A stretch of 64,000 bases of DNA from Lumnitzera littorea (Eukaryota > Streptophyta > Magnoliopsida > Myrtales > Combretaceae), in the NCBI GenBank assembly GCA_024138015.1, contig JAMXBB010000006.1, forward strand, positions 76,883,320-76,947,319, written 5' to 3'. A program made the position numbers and the translations under genes. This document shows positions 12,246 to 24,885 of the stretch, piece after piece; the stretch's first letter is position 1, and each line of letters starts with the position of its first letter. The notes under the pieces are model-generated. The model did not search any database, was not told the DNA's origin, and worked only from the letters and a program-made list of their open reading frames with translations.

Positions 12246-13640
12246 ATGCCTCCAAAAAAGGATAAGGGGAAGAATCCCCTAACTCAGAAAAAAAGCCTGA
12301 CCACTGTCCGATCATGGCTCAATGCTACAAAATCCAATGCTCCTCTAATGATCAAAGACAAATCATCATCTTTAATGACACCTAAAAATGAATCATCCCA
12401 ATTGACTCCTCAAATTAAACCAATGTCTTCTAATAATGAAAAACCTTATGAAACCTCTAAATTCTCAAATGTTCAAATAACACCAAATTTTCTCAAAGCA
12501 CTAGCAACTACTCTACAACCAGCAATGCCTCCCCTAATGATTCTAGGAATTTAACAAGTGGAAGAAGCAATTCCACTGAAACTGACTAATCAGAATGTTC
12601 AAATTACTAAGGTGGCATTTTCTTCTAGGAAGATTACAGTCCCTCAAAATATCAAAATTTTTTAATAAAGGAATTTTTAAGTATATATTTTCAGTGGAAA
12701 AGGGTCTCTTTGAAAAGGATCCATATGATTTTGCAAAAAAGATTTTCATTGAAAATTTTACTTTTATTCCTCATGATTATTATAAACCAATTGAATTTTA
12801 TGAAAAGATTTTGAGTGAAACCGAGTCAGTTTCATTCAAACATTTTGAATCAAATGGAATTATTAGTTATTCAATAGCAAAGATCCATAAGGTCATAAAC
12901 CTTATAGAATGGACTAGCTACCTAGTAATGCCAATCAAATTTCAAATGACATCAATGGGCCACAACCTAATTATCAAGCAACTTATAATTATTATAATTA
13001 TAAGCAAGCTTGGTGGAATGCTTTCTTTCGAATGATCCAAAAAGATCACATACTTGGCTAATCTTTTTTGAAAAATGTTCTTCTAAAAACCTCCCCCCTT
13101 GGTTTGTACACCGGTGGGATAAATTTGGAGTCTCCAATAAAATCATACATGAAAAAGCTCTTAATAGATTCAATGTGTTTACGAATAATTACATTCCAAC
13201 TACCCATGAACAATCATTCAAGAAAAATATATTGTATTTTATGCATATTAGCTTATCATGGGTAATGACTTGGTTTTATGATTATAAAATCGATAATGAA
13301 TCTAAAACTACCATTTTAATTAGACAATATAAAATTAAATGGTGGTATGGATTCAAAATGTGGAACAAAGTTGAGGAAAATGTTGTCCTTAATTGGATTA
13401 AGAATGATAAATCCTCAATAACTCCAACAAATGTTTAGACTACTTTGACACCTTTCTTCCACAACAAAGGATTCCTAATGTCCTGAATGGCTCATGTTAG
13501 CTCTTTAGAACAAATGAAGCAATTACTGGGGAAAGCAGTAACAAGTTTGAATGAATCTATAGCAGAATCTACTTTAGATTCTACCCCTATCATAGTGACA
13601 ATACCAATGAAGATGATTGCTACAAGATAAATTTAGAAGA
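12246..13640 (+). pseudogene. Caulimovirid downstream ORF (ORF2-like), frameshifted
   Basis: An ATG at 12246 lies four bases after the RNase H stop and opens a lysine/proline/serine-rich reading frame (MPPKKDKGK...) to 12554. The coding signal then moves to another frame (12595 to about 12985) and a third (13010-13438), ending with a tryptophan- and tyrosine-rich part (SLSWVMTWFYDY, IKWWYGFKMW). A further piece with EQMKQLLGKAVTSLNESI runs to about 13575. Florendoviruses are reported to carry a second ORF of unknown function after the RT-RNase H polyprotein. The placement and the near-abutting stop/start fit that layout, while petuvirus-like viruses have a single ORF. At least two frameshifts make this copy nonfunctional. 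The function is unknown. Confidence 0.6.
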
Positions 13641-14770
13641 TCCTTAGATAATGAATTTTGAATATAATGATTTTTTGAATGTATTTTGCAATATAACATA
13701 CTAATAGAAATACGTCTTCCATACGTATCACAATACATAAATAATGACATCAGATTCCACTTCTAACATTAATGATGACCTCGATTGACTTTTCATTGTT
13801 TGCTATAGTAAACCGTCTGCCATAATAATTAAGTTTTCACTATTCACTACAATGAATTGCTGGCCTCTTCCCTTGTAAAAGAAAGCCTTTTGCTCTCTCT
13901 CCTAATTAGTTTTTGGAAGATCAATTCTCTCTCTTTCTCTCTCTCTCTCTCTCCTCTACCTCTACCTCTTCATACATCTTTAATGTTCATCTACCTTCCA
14001 TCCTTTTCTTTTAATGTTCTTTTCTCTTCTCTTTCCTTCTCAGTAGACAATCGAATATTTTCTGTCACTTTTCATAATTGAAAAACCATCCTATGCTTCA
14101 ATTTTAAGGTATATACATACCCTAATAGGTTTCTCTTGTGTAATGATCCATATGTAATGCTCAATGTTTGTAAAGTTTTTCAAATATTAATAAAGTAACT
14201 TTTTGTTTTATTATCTTTCTTTCTTTCATATCTTATAGTGGGAATCTCCATCTTCGAATGGGTGCAACTCCATAAGATTTATATTTATGTTTATGTTTAT
14301 CTTTATGTTTAGTCACTTCTAACAACCTCACTAGTCTTGGCTTTACTACCTGTAGTGGTTATATTTCTTTTAATGTTCATGTTCTTTTAATGTCTTCTAC
14401 TCAAACCCCACTATCATTGGTAAGTTATACCGCATGTGGTGGTTTTAATTTAATGTTATATTTAATTATATAAATTAATACTCAATAAACTATATAGGTT
14501 GGAAACCCGATGGCTACGGGCTACTAGTCTAAAGGAGGTTTAAATATACCTAATGCTTCTAGTAATATAACGCCATGTACTTTATGAGTATAATTAATGT
14601 ATTTATGTTAACGTTTTGTTTGTTTTGAATGATAATGTCCCAAATAGTACATGATAATAATGGTAATGATCTTATAGAATTTTATGAATATTTAGAAGAC
14701 ACCATAAAATTTTTATATTATATAGTTTGAGCTTACTCTTTTTTAAGAGAAAGTTTTTATTTGTATGATA
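13641..14770. other. Noncoding sequence downstream of the viral ORFs
   Basis: No ORF of a known family is seen. It contains a pyrimidine-rich stretch (13928-13956) and repeated 'tttatgtttatgtttat' near 14285. It may be the viral intergenic region, but I cannot prove it from sequence alone. Confidence 0.4.
13928..13956. repeat. (CT)n microsatellite
   Basis: Run of CT dinucleotides interrupted once by ttt, within a longer pyrimidine tract to about 13985. Confidence 0.85.
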
Positions 14771-14971
14771 TTTATTTTAGAAGAAATTAATGTTTAAATA
14801 CTATTGATTCTTTTCTTTTGTTGAATGAATGCTTGTTTAATGTCATTTAATGTTTATACTTCATCTAAGCTAATATTTATTTTAGAGAAAATTAATGTTT
14901 GAATATTATTGATTCTTTTCTTTTGTTGAATGAATGTTTGTTTAATGTTTATACTTTCTAATCATCTAAGC
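14771..14971. repeat. Direct duplication, period about 105 bp
   Basis: Two adjacent copies starting tttattttag at 14771 and 14876 share 'attgattcttttcttttgtt' and 'gaatgaatg(c/t)ttgtttaatgt'. The first copy carries a 10-bp internal insertion. Confidence 0.85.
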
Positions 14972-15034
14972 TTCTTTAATCTTCCATCTATATTTCCTCT
15001 TGATCATTTAATTATGATCATCTATATTTCCATC

Positions 15035-15040
<6 letters not shown>

Positions 15041-15071
<31 letters not shown>
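15041..15071. repeat. (TA)n microsatellite at possible right edge of the viral insertion
   Basis: About 15 TA units. Endogenous pararetroviruses are often found next to AT dinucleotide repeats in plants, so this could mark the integration site. Confidence 0.8.
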
Positions 15072-15074
<3 letters not shown>

Positions 15075-15398
15075 ATGGTGCTTGTATATATAAAACAATA
15101 AAACTAAAGGCGCCTTTATCTTTTATTATTGCTTTGATAAACAATGAAGAGAGGAGATAATTTCAAAATCACTACTTTTGAATTTTTTTTAATTTCACAC
15201 CTAAAATTTAAAATATTGAATATTATCCTTGACTAAACTTTTACTTAAATCTCACCTACTCTTGTACTTTTCCATCAACGATTTTGCCACATCATATTTT
15301 TGAAGATAATAAAGTTAGAAAGTTAAGAAAAAAAAAAGGAAAAAATTGATTGGATATAAAGCTTAGCAACTTCAAACTTTAAGTATGAAATTTGATAG

Positions 15399-18250
15399 TT
15401 AAAAATTTAATTACTTATGATATTTAGCAATTTTAAACTTCAGATATAAAATTGAAAGAAAAAATAAAAATACGCATACACACACTTAAGATTAAGGTGG
15501 TGATTTTAATATTATCCATTTAAGCGAAAACAGTCCAAATATGTCCATAGTATTAATGTCCAACTACCTCGTTTGATGTCTTGTGTATAGTTTTTATTTT
15601 ATCAAACAATTCCTTTATGGAAATAGGTTTTAAATAGAAGACAATTATAAAGGTCCAAAGATATAACAATTCATCTAGTATTGTTCCATAATAATGTTTT
15701 TGACAACCAGTTATATTCATGAGGAATGACCATTTCTTTGATGAAGGAAATAAATATAAATTCATAATCTATTCCGTGTTATGTGGAACAAACACCACTT
15801 ATCCCTTACAGTGTAACTTTTATTGAACTAAATAAGGAAATAACCATTCCATAAGTAATAAAAATAGAAAGGCAATTTCTTTCTAATAAACCAATTAGAA
15901 CGTTGGGTTGTTTACATGCTCGTATAATTATATTCATTTTTATTTCATAAAAATTTTAATTACTTATAATATTTAGTAATTTCTAACATCAAATATAAAT
16001 TAAAGGAGAAAACACAAAGACATGCATGCATACACATATATACATAAAATCAAGTTAATGATTTTAACATTAGCCCTTTAAGTGATAACAATCTAAATAT
16101 ATATCTAGTATTAAACAGTCAAACCATCTTGTTTGACGTCATTTGTACTATTTTTATTTTATTGACCAATTCCTTTATAAAAGTTAGTTTTTAGATAGAA
16201 GATGATCATAAAGTTAGAAAGAAATAACAATTCATCTAGTACTATTTTGTAACGATGCTTTCGAACTACAAGTTATATTTATGGGGAATAGCATTTCATC
16301 TAATGAAGGAAATGAATGAAATTTCATAATTTATTTTAGTTATATGGAATAAATATTACTTATGATATAATTTTTTGCAAACTAAATAAGGAAATAACTA
16401 TTACATAAGTAACAAATAGAAAGGTAATTCATTTCCGCTAAACCAATTGCAACATTGGATGATTTGTGTGCTACTTTGATTCTATTCATTTTTATTTTGT
16501 AAAATTATCACTTTATTGCATTCCATCATTTTACACTCCTTACTTTTCTTAACCAACTACTTTCACTATTCTGTTAACAGACATTTATAAAAAGACATAA
16601 AATTTAAATTATACATACTATATATAACATTTGTTTCATTTTTAAATAATTATATCAATTAAATAATTTTTAATATATTTATATATTTTAAGCATGCATA
16701 TCAAAACCTTGTCTTAACATATAAAGGGTATTTTTTTTTTAATTTTGCAAGATCAATCCAAATATATGTAAGTATCAATGCAACTTTCCATCCCTAAAAC
16801 TTGACAAGTAAAAATTTAATTACTTATGATATTAAGAAATTTCAAAGTTTAGATATTAAATTAAAAGGAAGGAAAAACACACACATGCATGCACACTTAA
16901 AATTAAGGTAGTGATTTTAACATTATCCATTTAAATGAAAACAATCCAAACATATCTATAGTACTAAAGTCAAACTATCTCATTTGATGTCTTATGTATT
17001 ATTTTTATTTTAGTGAACAATTTCTTCAAAAAAAAAAACTTTAGATAGAATATAATTACAATTTTGGAAAGAAATAATAATTCATCTGTTATTATTCTAT
17101 AATGATGTTTCTAGGCAACAATTTATATTCATGGTAAACAATGATTCCCTTGACAAGGGAAATGAATAGAAATTCATAATATATTCCATATCGTATGGAT
17201 TAAAATTTACTATGTAATTTTTTACAAACCAAAATAGCCATTCTAAGTAATAAAAATAGGAAGGCAATTCATTTCCAATGAACCAATCACAGCGATAGGT
17301 GTTTTATGTGATGGTTTAAGTATATTCATTTTTAGTTCACAAAAAGTTTAATTACTTATAATATTTAGTAATTTCAAACATCAAATATAAAATCAAAAGA
17401 AAAAAAAATAAAAGCATACATACACACACACACATATACATAAAATCAAGGTAGTGATTTTAACATTAGTCTTTTAAGTGATAACAATCCAAACATTTAT
17501 AAAATCCAACTACCTCATTTGATGTCTTAACTATTTTTATTTTATTGAACATTCCTTTATGAAAATAAGTTTTGGATAGAAGACTATCAAAAAGCCAAAA
17601 AGAAATAACAATTCATGTGGCGTTATTTTGTAATGACGCTTTTGGACTGCAACTTATATTAATTGGGAATAGCAATTCCTCAAATGAAGAAAATGAATGA
17701 AATTTCATTTCTTTTAGTAGGTATTACTTTTTCCAAATTAAATAAAGAAATAACCATTACATAAGTAATAAATAGAATGAAAATTCATTTCCATTGAATC
17801 TATTGCAACATTAGATGTTTTACGTACTATTTTGATTCTATTCATTTTTATTTCATAATCGCATTCTACTATTTTATACTCTCTACTTTTCCTTAACCAA
17901 CTACTTTTACTATCCTACTAACATACACACATAAAATTTAAATGATATGTATTATATGTAAGTTTTTTTTTTAATAATTATATCAATTGAAAAAAATTTT
18001 AATATATTTATATTTTTAAGCATGTATATCAGATCACATAGTTAGTTTTAATAAAAGAAAAATTGTACTCTTGCCTATGAATTAATCATCATATTACCTT
18101 ATATTTTTTAATTAAGTGTTGGAAAAATGCTAAAAGATTTCTTTGTTGTCTTTTCTTTCATTATTTGTAATATTTACAATCAAAACTGACTCTTGACATA
18201 TAAAGGGTACTTTCTTCTTAATTTTGCAAGATGAATTTAAATAGATAAAA
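15399..18250. repeat. Higher-order tandem repeat (A-A'-S)x2
   Basis: A unit of about 540 bp starts 'aaaaatttaattacttat' at 15399, 15949, 16810 and 17341. Each contains an ACACAC-rich patch, 'gtgattttaa(c/t)att', 'caattcat(c/g)t', and 'ggaaataaccatt(c/a)cataagtaata' or a close variant. Units 2 and 4 are each followed by a related spacer (16505-16805 and 17860-18250) with 'accaactacttt(c/t)actat' and 'acatataaagggta'. The dimer plus spacer therefore repeats with a period of about 1.4 kb. Divergence between units is clearly visible, so the duplication is old. No coding sequence is seen; the ancestral unit may be a transposon fragment. Confidence 0.85.
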
Positions 18251-19240
18251 TTAGCAATGCAAACTATCTATTCGTGATTTCTTTTTCCTATAGTTAATGC
18301 ATAACGCATCTGCATTACATATTTTATTGCTAACTAAATAGCAAATAGCTTATCTCAAGAAGATTATTGTTTTTCTTTTTTGATATACCATACTTCTTTC
18401 TTGATGTTTTCATATGAGCCTTTGGAAATTTTGCACTGGTTAGACGAGAATACCCCTCTATACCCCATATGTTATTTTATATTTTCACCAAAACAAAAAA
18501 TGCCCATGTTTTCAAATAACATTGCCCTAAACTATGCTAGGTGTTTTCTACACTTATAAAATATAGTAACGATATTCAGCATTACATCTATCCTATTCTA
18601 TATTCAAGAGAAGGGATTCCGAGTAATACAAGTTAATACCTATCGAATTTTTTTCCCTACATTCATAGAAGAACCTTTGTTATTCATCATTTACTAATTA
18701 ACTTCACTGTTTTGTCACCGCTCCACTTCATTACAAATTTCTCTTACATTACAAGCTTATTCTCATTTCTCATTACAAATTATTACATACTTCACATTAA
18801 ACCCAAAAATCTATTGCAATTTAGTAAAAATATACCCAGGCATCAAAAGAATAAACAATTTGCTAATAAAAACATAGAAAAATCTAGAAAGTTTCACATT
18901 GAGTTGATATACCACGTGCATCCTAAATTGTAATAAATATAGAAAAAAAAAACAAACAAAAGTTTGTCTTCAACTTTTCTTTTAGATAATGAGACTCATC
19001 TTGATATTACTATGATAAATATTGATGGGCCTTTAGCTTCTTCTCTTCAATGATTCATGCTAACTTTCTCACACATAGAAAATTAAGAGATTTATACACC
19101 ATACCCACTCCATCCCATGCTTCTCATTGCTTATCCTTCTTGTTTCGCTTCTTTGCATACCTATCTTGACTCTTGATCTATGTTTTTTTGGCTTGAAAGC
19201 AACTTCTTCCACCAAAACTTGAATTGTATGGGGCCGTAGA
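18251..19240. other. Unassigned AT-rich sequence
   Basis: No gene, RNA or repeat family recognised; the open frame at 18712-18933 has no recognisable domain and noncoding-like composition. Confidence 0.5.
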
Positions 19241-19254
19241 AGCCAAGATGTATG

Positions 19255-19850
19255 CTACCTCTTAGAGACTAAATAGACTTATACAAGGGTTAATCCCGAA
19301 CTGTAAATTGGCTCGACCTAGATGGGGATGGGCTAACAAACAACCAAGCGCTAAGGGCCTAAGCGGTTTGGCCTTAGAGAATTGTCGACCCGATAGGCCT
19401 TTAAACTAGTACGCTAACTCATTGGTTGAACCAATGGTTTAGCCACTAGTTTGGGTCAACAAGAACTTTAATTTAAAAAGCAAAACAAAATAAACATCAT
19501 TAGGACTATGTGGTCCAAATCAATTATTTCAAAATGAAAAAAAAAATTTAATTGAAAATAAAAGTGAACCATTTACACACTACTACATATCCACATAAAG
19601 TATTAGAATTATTTGGAAAAAAAATAGAAATATGTAAGTAAGCGACAACTTATTAATATTAATTGACTAAAATGTGGAAAATTAAATTTGAAAGAAAAAA
19701 TTAAAAAAAAAAAAGGCACAGTTTAAGAGCCTTCCTGTTCATGTGAACCAACCTAAACTGAAAACCTTAAAGGCCGAGCCTAGTTCAACTAATTGTCGGC
19801 CCATGAATTGGTAGTTAAAGGTCGATTTGGCCTAATGTGCACCTCTAAGT
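19255..19850. mobile_element. Possible hAT-like non-autonomous element remnant
   Basis: The right edge, read on the minus strand from about 19848, is TAGAGGTGCACATTAGGCC, which resembles plant hAT terminal inverted repeats (TAGGGGTGxxCA..GGCC). GGCC-rich subterminal blocks occur on both sides (19335-19400 and 19770-19830). The left terminus is poorly matched and no target duplication is found, so the call is tentative. Confidence 0.3.
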
Positions 19851-22515
19851 CCAAACACAACCAAATCTATCGATTCAGAATTAGTAATGAGTTAAGACAA
19901 CCAAGTATTAAAACAGGAAGTCAAATGGAAAACATGCATGGATTCTCTCATAATTAATTAAAACGAACATTCTAAACCAAATAAAATCAAAATAGCAACC
20001 ACATTTCATATTCTCCATATATCCAAAAAGAAAATAAATTAAAAACAAATGTTTCTATTCCACGAACATAATTCCAAAAATGGGAGTTTAGAACAAGATA
20101 AGCTTGTCAAATTATCCTTCAATTGTCTTCAAGATTGAAAAATAATGAGAACATAACTTCACATCATGTCTAAATAAGAGCTTAAAACCAAGCTCATCAA
20201 CAAAACATGTCTTCCTCACCCAACAAGCTCATGAATGCCAACATCTATTTGCAATATGTGAATTTATTTAAATGGAGGGGAAAAATGCTTCTTCAGAGAC
20301 AGACAATACATCTTTGAACTCTTTATCATTGTACTTAGGGGGACATGAGAGATTTTTTCCAAAACGGTTCACAAGCAACAAAGTATAGCATCCCTATAGA
20401 TGCTTAAGATAACATAATGAAAAAATTAGTTAATAACCTTCATCAAGGGAGATTGACAGCGAGCACAAGACAACATTAATGAGATGAATATATACCTGAT
20501 TTAATGACCGTGTAAACAAATGCAACATAAAAGAATAAAATAGATTTGCATATTTAAGGAGTCATAATATGTGCTACTCAATTTGTCTTGAAATTCAATT
20601 AACCTGGTTATATTCCTAAAGTATTCCAATTATGTTACTTGTGTTGATATGTAATGAGGAAGCAGGTTAATTTACCAAATTACTTATATGGTATAATGCA
20701 CTAAGAATGCCTTCCAATCAAGAACTTTCTCCTCCCTATGATGTCTACATACTTCATGCACAAAGACCAATTATTAGCCTAAAATTTAGAAATGGAGCTC
20801 CTGAAGTAGAGCTCTTGTTGACAACAACCAGTGCTGGACTACTAATTTCCCCTATTATAAATTCCCCCATAAACCCATAAAAAAGGGCATCAGAAACATA
20901 GTTGATCACGACATATAACCATTAGTTTCTTAAATTGATTCTTTGCTAAAACATTGAATCTAAAATTGACATATAACCATTAGTTTCTTAAATTGATTCT
21001 TCACTGAAACATTGAATGTAAAATTGATCGTGATTTCACTAAAATCTTATCTAACTACATGCAATGATGTATCCATTAGTTTCTTAATTTTTCCTTTTTT
21101 CTTTAGGGTTTAGTCATTAGTTTCTTCAATTGATGAAACAACTTATCATATCAACAAATCATGTACTTAATGAAAAAAACTATCTAACAAGGGCCTAGAG
21201 TTAAGTGTGCACATTAATCCTATCATTCATCTCCCCTCCATAAAAAGCAAAGGGAGGTCAAGAAGGCTAGCTTTACTAAGAAAAGCCTAATGCAAAAACA
21301 AAACATGGACCGGAAAGTAAAAAAACTTTTCCAATATTTGCATACAAAGAGTAGACCTAAACAAGAAAACTAGGGAACTTGAAAGCTCAAAACACTAGAT
21401 AAGGACATATTGGTTTATTCAATGTTAATTGATTTAGCCATATCTTGTACTTATGTTACATCTATGAAGTTATCTTAATTTAAAATAAGTCCTTCTTTAA
21501 TTAATTAAATGATACTAATGACCTATTTAGTTCACTAAATAAAATAAACAGAGAATGGAAGTTAAATTCATTAGGATTGGAATAAGGCTATAATGCCTAT
21601 TATACTATTCTTTTTTGTTTTTTATTTTTATTTTTATTTTTTTGCCAAAACCTATTACATTATTTAGTTGCATAAAAAAGCAAATAAGGAATAGATACAT
21701 AATAAAATTCTAATGACTAAATTACCCTTCTTGTATCTTCTTCTTCTATTACAATCCATCTATTGTCTCTTTCTCTCTCACTATAACTTACATTCCATCC
21801 TTTCTCTTCACTTTTCTCTTTTTCTCACTTGTCCACCTACTCATCACATCACCACTTTCTTTTGAAAGAAAAAGGGAAAAAAAAAAAAAAACCTAATCCT
21901 CACATTCTCCAACAAACTAAAACCGTGAAGATTCTTCCTTTACATCAACTATAAGAGTCGATAATAATGACAGCCTCAAAGTCAATCGCTAAGCAATGAA
22001 AGAGGATCTCAAGAGAGCATATGGATCAAGCATAAATTTTTTAATTGAAGCACTCGAAGTCAATCGCCATTCATCTTCTTGACAAAGAAGAGTTATGGAT
22101 CTCAAATCTAGGTAGAAGTGCTAATTGGGTGGTTGTGGTTGGGCGACTCGTAACTGTGATTAGCTGAGAGTGGTGTTCGCTAGTGTAGTCATGGAGTATG
22201 AGAGAGACATTAGCTATGGTGTCAAGTAGTTGGTGGTTGTGTGTTCTAGCATAGCTATTGTTAGTGGTGGTGGTGGTGGTATGTTGTGTGTTGGTATTGG
22301 TGGTTAGTGGTAGTGCTATATTGGTAGCACATGTAGTGGTTATGCATTATGTTGGGTTTGTGTAAACTAAGAAGAAGAAGACAAAGGGGTAGTTAGGTGG
22401 TTCATGTTAAAGGTTCTATGGTGGTGGAAGTAAAAATAAGGAAGAAGAAGGACAAAGAGCAAGGAGGGCGGTGAGTATAATTGTGCTACTAAATTGCAAT
22501 TCATAAGTGGGAGTA
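19851..22515. other. Unassigned intergenic sequence
   Basis: No gene recognised. It holds a 58-bp tandem duplication (20911-21026), a GGT-rich stretch around 22262-22345, and 5-bp flank gagta at 22511-22515 that is the target duplication of the next LTR. Confidence 0.5.
20911..21026. repeat. 58-bp tandem duplication
   Basis: Two copies beginning acatataaccattagtttct at 20911 and 20969 with a few mismatches; shorter echoes of 'cattagtttctt' follow at about 21072 and 21116. Confidence 0.9.
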
Positions 22516-23830
22516 TGTAAACCCTAGGAAATCAATAGTTTGAACCCTAATTTAAGTCCGAGTGTCCTAAATTGTGTAATAAGTCAATAAGGCTAGTAAC
22601 AATAAAAGATTATGAAATTTAATAAATCGAATATAACATCAATAATAAAATCCTAGAAATTGATCGAAACCCTAAATCGCATACTAAAACCCTAAGACTG
22701 ATTTATGCACCGTTAATCAAAATTTAATTCGAATTTGTTCGAAACCCTAAAACTATAACTATAAGCCTATAAAATAGTTAAATATTACTTAATAGTGATA
22801 TAATTATAGTCAATTGCAATTATCGACTAAATCGTTTATTCACATAAAATTTTAACAAAATCGCTACAATAATTTGTAAAAATTATAATTGTAACAGGTA
22901 CTAAATAAATTGATAAATTTTCACAAAAATTTCAAAATTAATTTATGATGAGTATTGTTATAATTTATATGTTTAGAAAAATTACATATATTTATTTTTA
23001 ATTTTTATTTTCTTCCTTTTTTTCTTTTTCTCTTTTTCTCTTTTCTTTCTTTTCTTCTTTTCCTCTTGTGCCACGTCCTAGAACTGAAATGAAAAAAATG
23101 AAAACAACAGCCCACGTGATGAAATTTAAATTGCCAAGTTTTAATTTTACAAAAAAAGGAAAAATTGGAAATGATTACATTGTCTTATCTTAATAAATGT
23201 ATAGATTAGGATAGGATTTTGTTTATTTTATTTCTTTCTCTAAAATTGCTTATTATGTGGGAATAAAAGAAGAAACAAAATCTAGAAAAAATTTGCAAAA
23301 CAAAACCGAAAACAAAAAAAAAGAGAAAAAATCATGGAAAACCAAAAACGTGAAGAAGAAGAAAGAAAAGAAGAAGAAAAAAATCAAAAGTAATAGGTAA
23401 GTGAAATTATTTTGCAAGTATAGATGCATATTATATAGTATGTACATGTATATATGTAGTATTTGTATTGTATTTTTGTAAATATTACGTTATCAATACA
23501 TGTATGTATCAATAAATACTTAAATTGAAATATATATGTATGTATAAAGATATGTATGTATACATGTATGTACATAGGTATAATATACAGTAGAAGTATG
23601 TAGTATGTATTTTTTTTTAGATTACATATAATATGTATTAAGTATTTTTACAAATAAGTTAGATATATATATATATATATATATATGTACACGTAAAATG
23701 CTTTGAATGTATATATGTATATAAATTTATTTTCATATATATATAAATATGTAGTTGTATAGTATATATGTAGTTGTATATTTCTATAAGTAGTCATATA
23801 TTCTTAAATACATAATTTACATATGACGTT

Positions 23831-23864
<34 letters not shown>

Positions 23865-24885
23865 TATATGTATAACATATAGTGGTATACCGAATATAAC
23901 ATATGGTATATGTATAATGTATAGTATACATATTGTATACCAAATACTATATATATATATATANATAACTAATTCCAATAGTCACATTACACGGAGGTAG
24001 CGAGAGGCCATACATAGGTTAATTATTGATTATTATAGATCTCGTACGGTGCATACGTGTAATATGACCTTACCCTAGCCCGCGAGATAACTAGGCGTTA
24101 GAGGCTCCAACCACCTGGCTAAGAGTCGAGTTTAGAGCCCTTCGTTTAGGGGTGAATGAGGGCTGTGTGAACCTACTCATAATCATATGTAGAACTCGTT
24201 TTGATAAAATTGATAATGGATATACCATTACATTTTTTATACGAAACGTGGAGTTTCGTTATGAGATAAGTTCTAATATGATACCCGGATCTGATTGTAC
24301 CAATGTATCTCCAACCCTGACTTTAGAAGGCATTAAATCTGAGTTACATATAGTACCTGGTCACCTGCATGTATTTGTTTGGCATACTGATTATCATGCA
24401 TTTATTTGATTGAACTTAACTATTGTATAACTTGATTGTTGTATGGCTAAGGGAAAATTACTCACTAAGCTAGTTAGCTTATATCCTTGTAGTCTTCTTT
24501 CACTGGCCGATCTATTTGTGGAGTTGGGCCGTCGCATGCCCGAGGTCAATCTTCTATATGGGGTCAATATAGGAGCTGGGTGTGATTAGAGAGTATTTCT
24601 AATAGTTTATAGAGATGAACATCTAATCGATATACTAGTTTAACTTAAGACATGTTTTAAACTTTTTATTTGTAAACTTTTATATAAATATACCATGTGT
24701 TATGTTTTTATAATTTATTATTTATCATGAAATGATATTGCTTATGCTTACGCACTCTTGTTAGTTAATTGTAACTATAGCCTTATGTATCGTATAAAAA
24801 GGTCATCGATTGTAAGGGAAATCAATCTACAATCCTTTGTATGGTATATGGCGACTGCCACGACTAGCCCCTTCGGGGCGTAACA
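22516..24885 (-). mobile_element. Family-A solo LTR with TSD gagta
   Basis: On the plus strand it runs from TGTAAACCCT at 22516 to CGTAACA at 24885; read on the minus strand it is TGTTACG...AGGGTTTACA. The 5-bp duplication gagta lies at 22511-22515 and 24886-24890. It shares all blocks with the copies at 33760-35936 and 44074-47385, for example 'taataaatcgaatataacat' near 22620 and the pyrimidine block near 23010. At 2370 bp it is about 940 bp shorter than the 44-kb copy. The missing part corresponds to about 45480-46455 there, and the junction is marked by a single N at 23964. The open frame at 24152-24409 lies within the LTR and matches no family. Confidence 0.93.
23964..23964. other. Single unknown base at a collapsed AT-rich junction
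   Basis: The N follows a TA run and joins sequence that lies about 1 kb apart in the 44-kb LTR copy. Confidence 0.8.

Larger units (their letters stand above)
5290..15071 (+). mobile_element. Endogenous caulimovirid (florendovirus/petuvirus-like), decayed, interrupted by a solo LTR
   Basis: An integrated plant pararetrovirus copy. On the plus strand, in the order expected for Caulimoviridae, remnants appear of a movement protein, capsid region with zinc knuckle, aspartic protease, reverse transcriptase, RNase H and a downstream ORF. No integrase is seen, and no viral-type LTRs flank it, which argues against a Gypsy element. Stops and frameshifts occur in every domain, and catalytic residues are lost in the protease and RT, so it is inactive. 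TA-rich runs lie at both candidate edges (5290 and 15041-15071). The edges are inferred, because the viral noncoding ends cannot be separated from host DNA by eye. A 1.76-kb solo LTR at 10176-11931 splits the RT/RNase H region. Confidence 0.8.

Noticed and set aside
15399..18250. CRISPR-like array
   Set aside because: Units are about 540 bp and diverged, with no short direct repeats or equal spacers; plant nuclear DNA.
24152..24409. 85-codon open frame with mixed composition
   Set aside because: It lies wholly within a family-A solo LTR; the same region in the other copies is not open.
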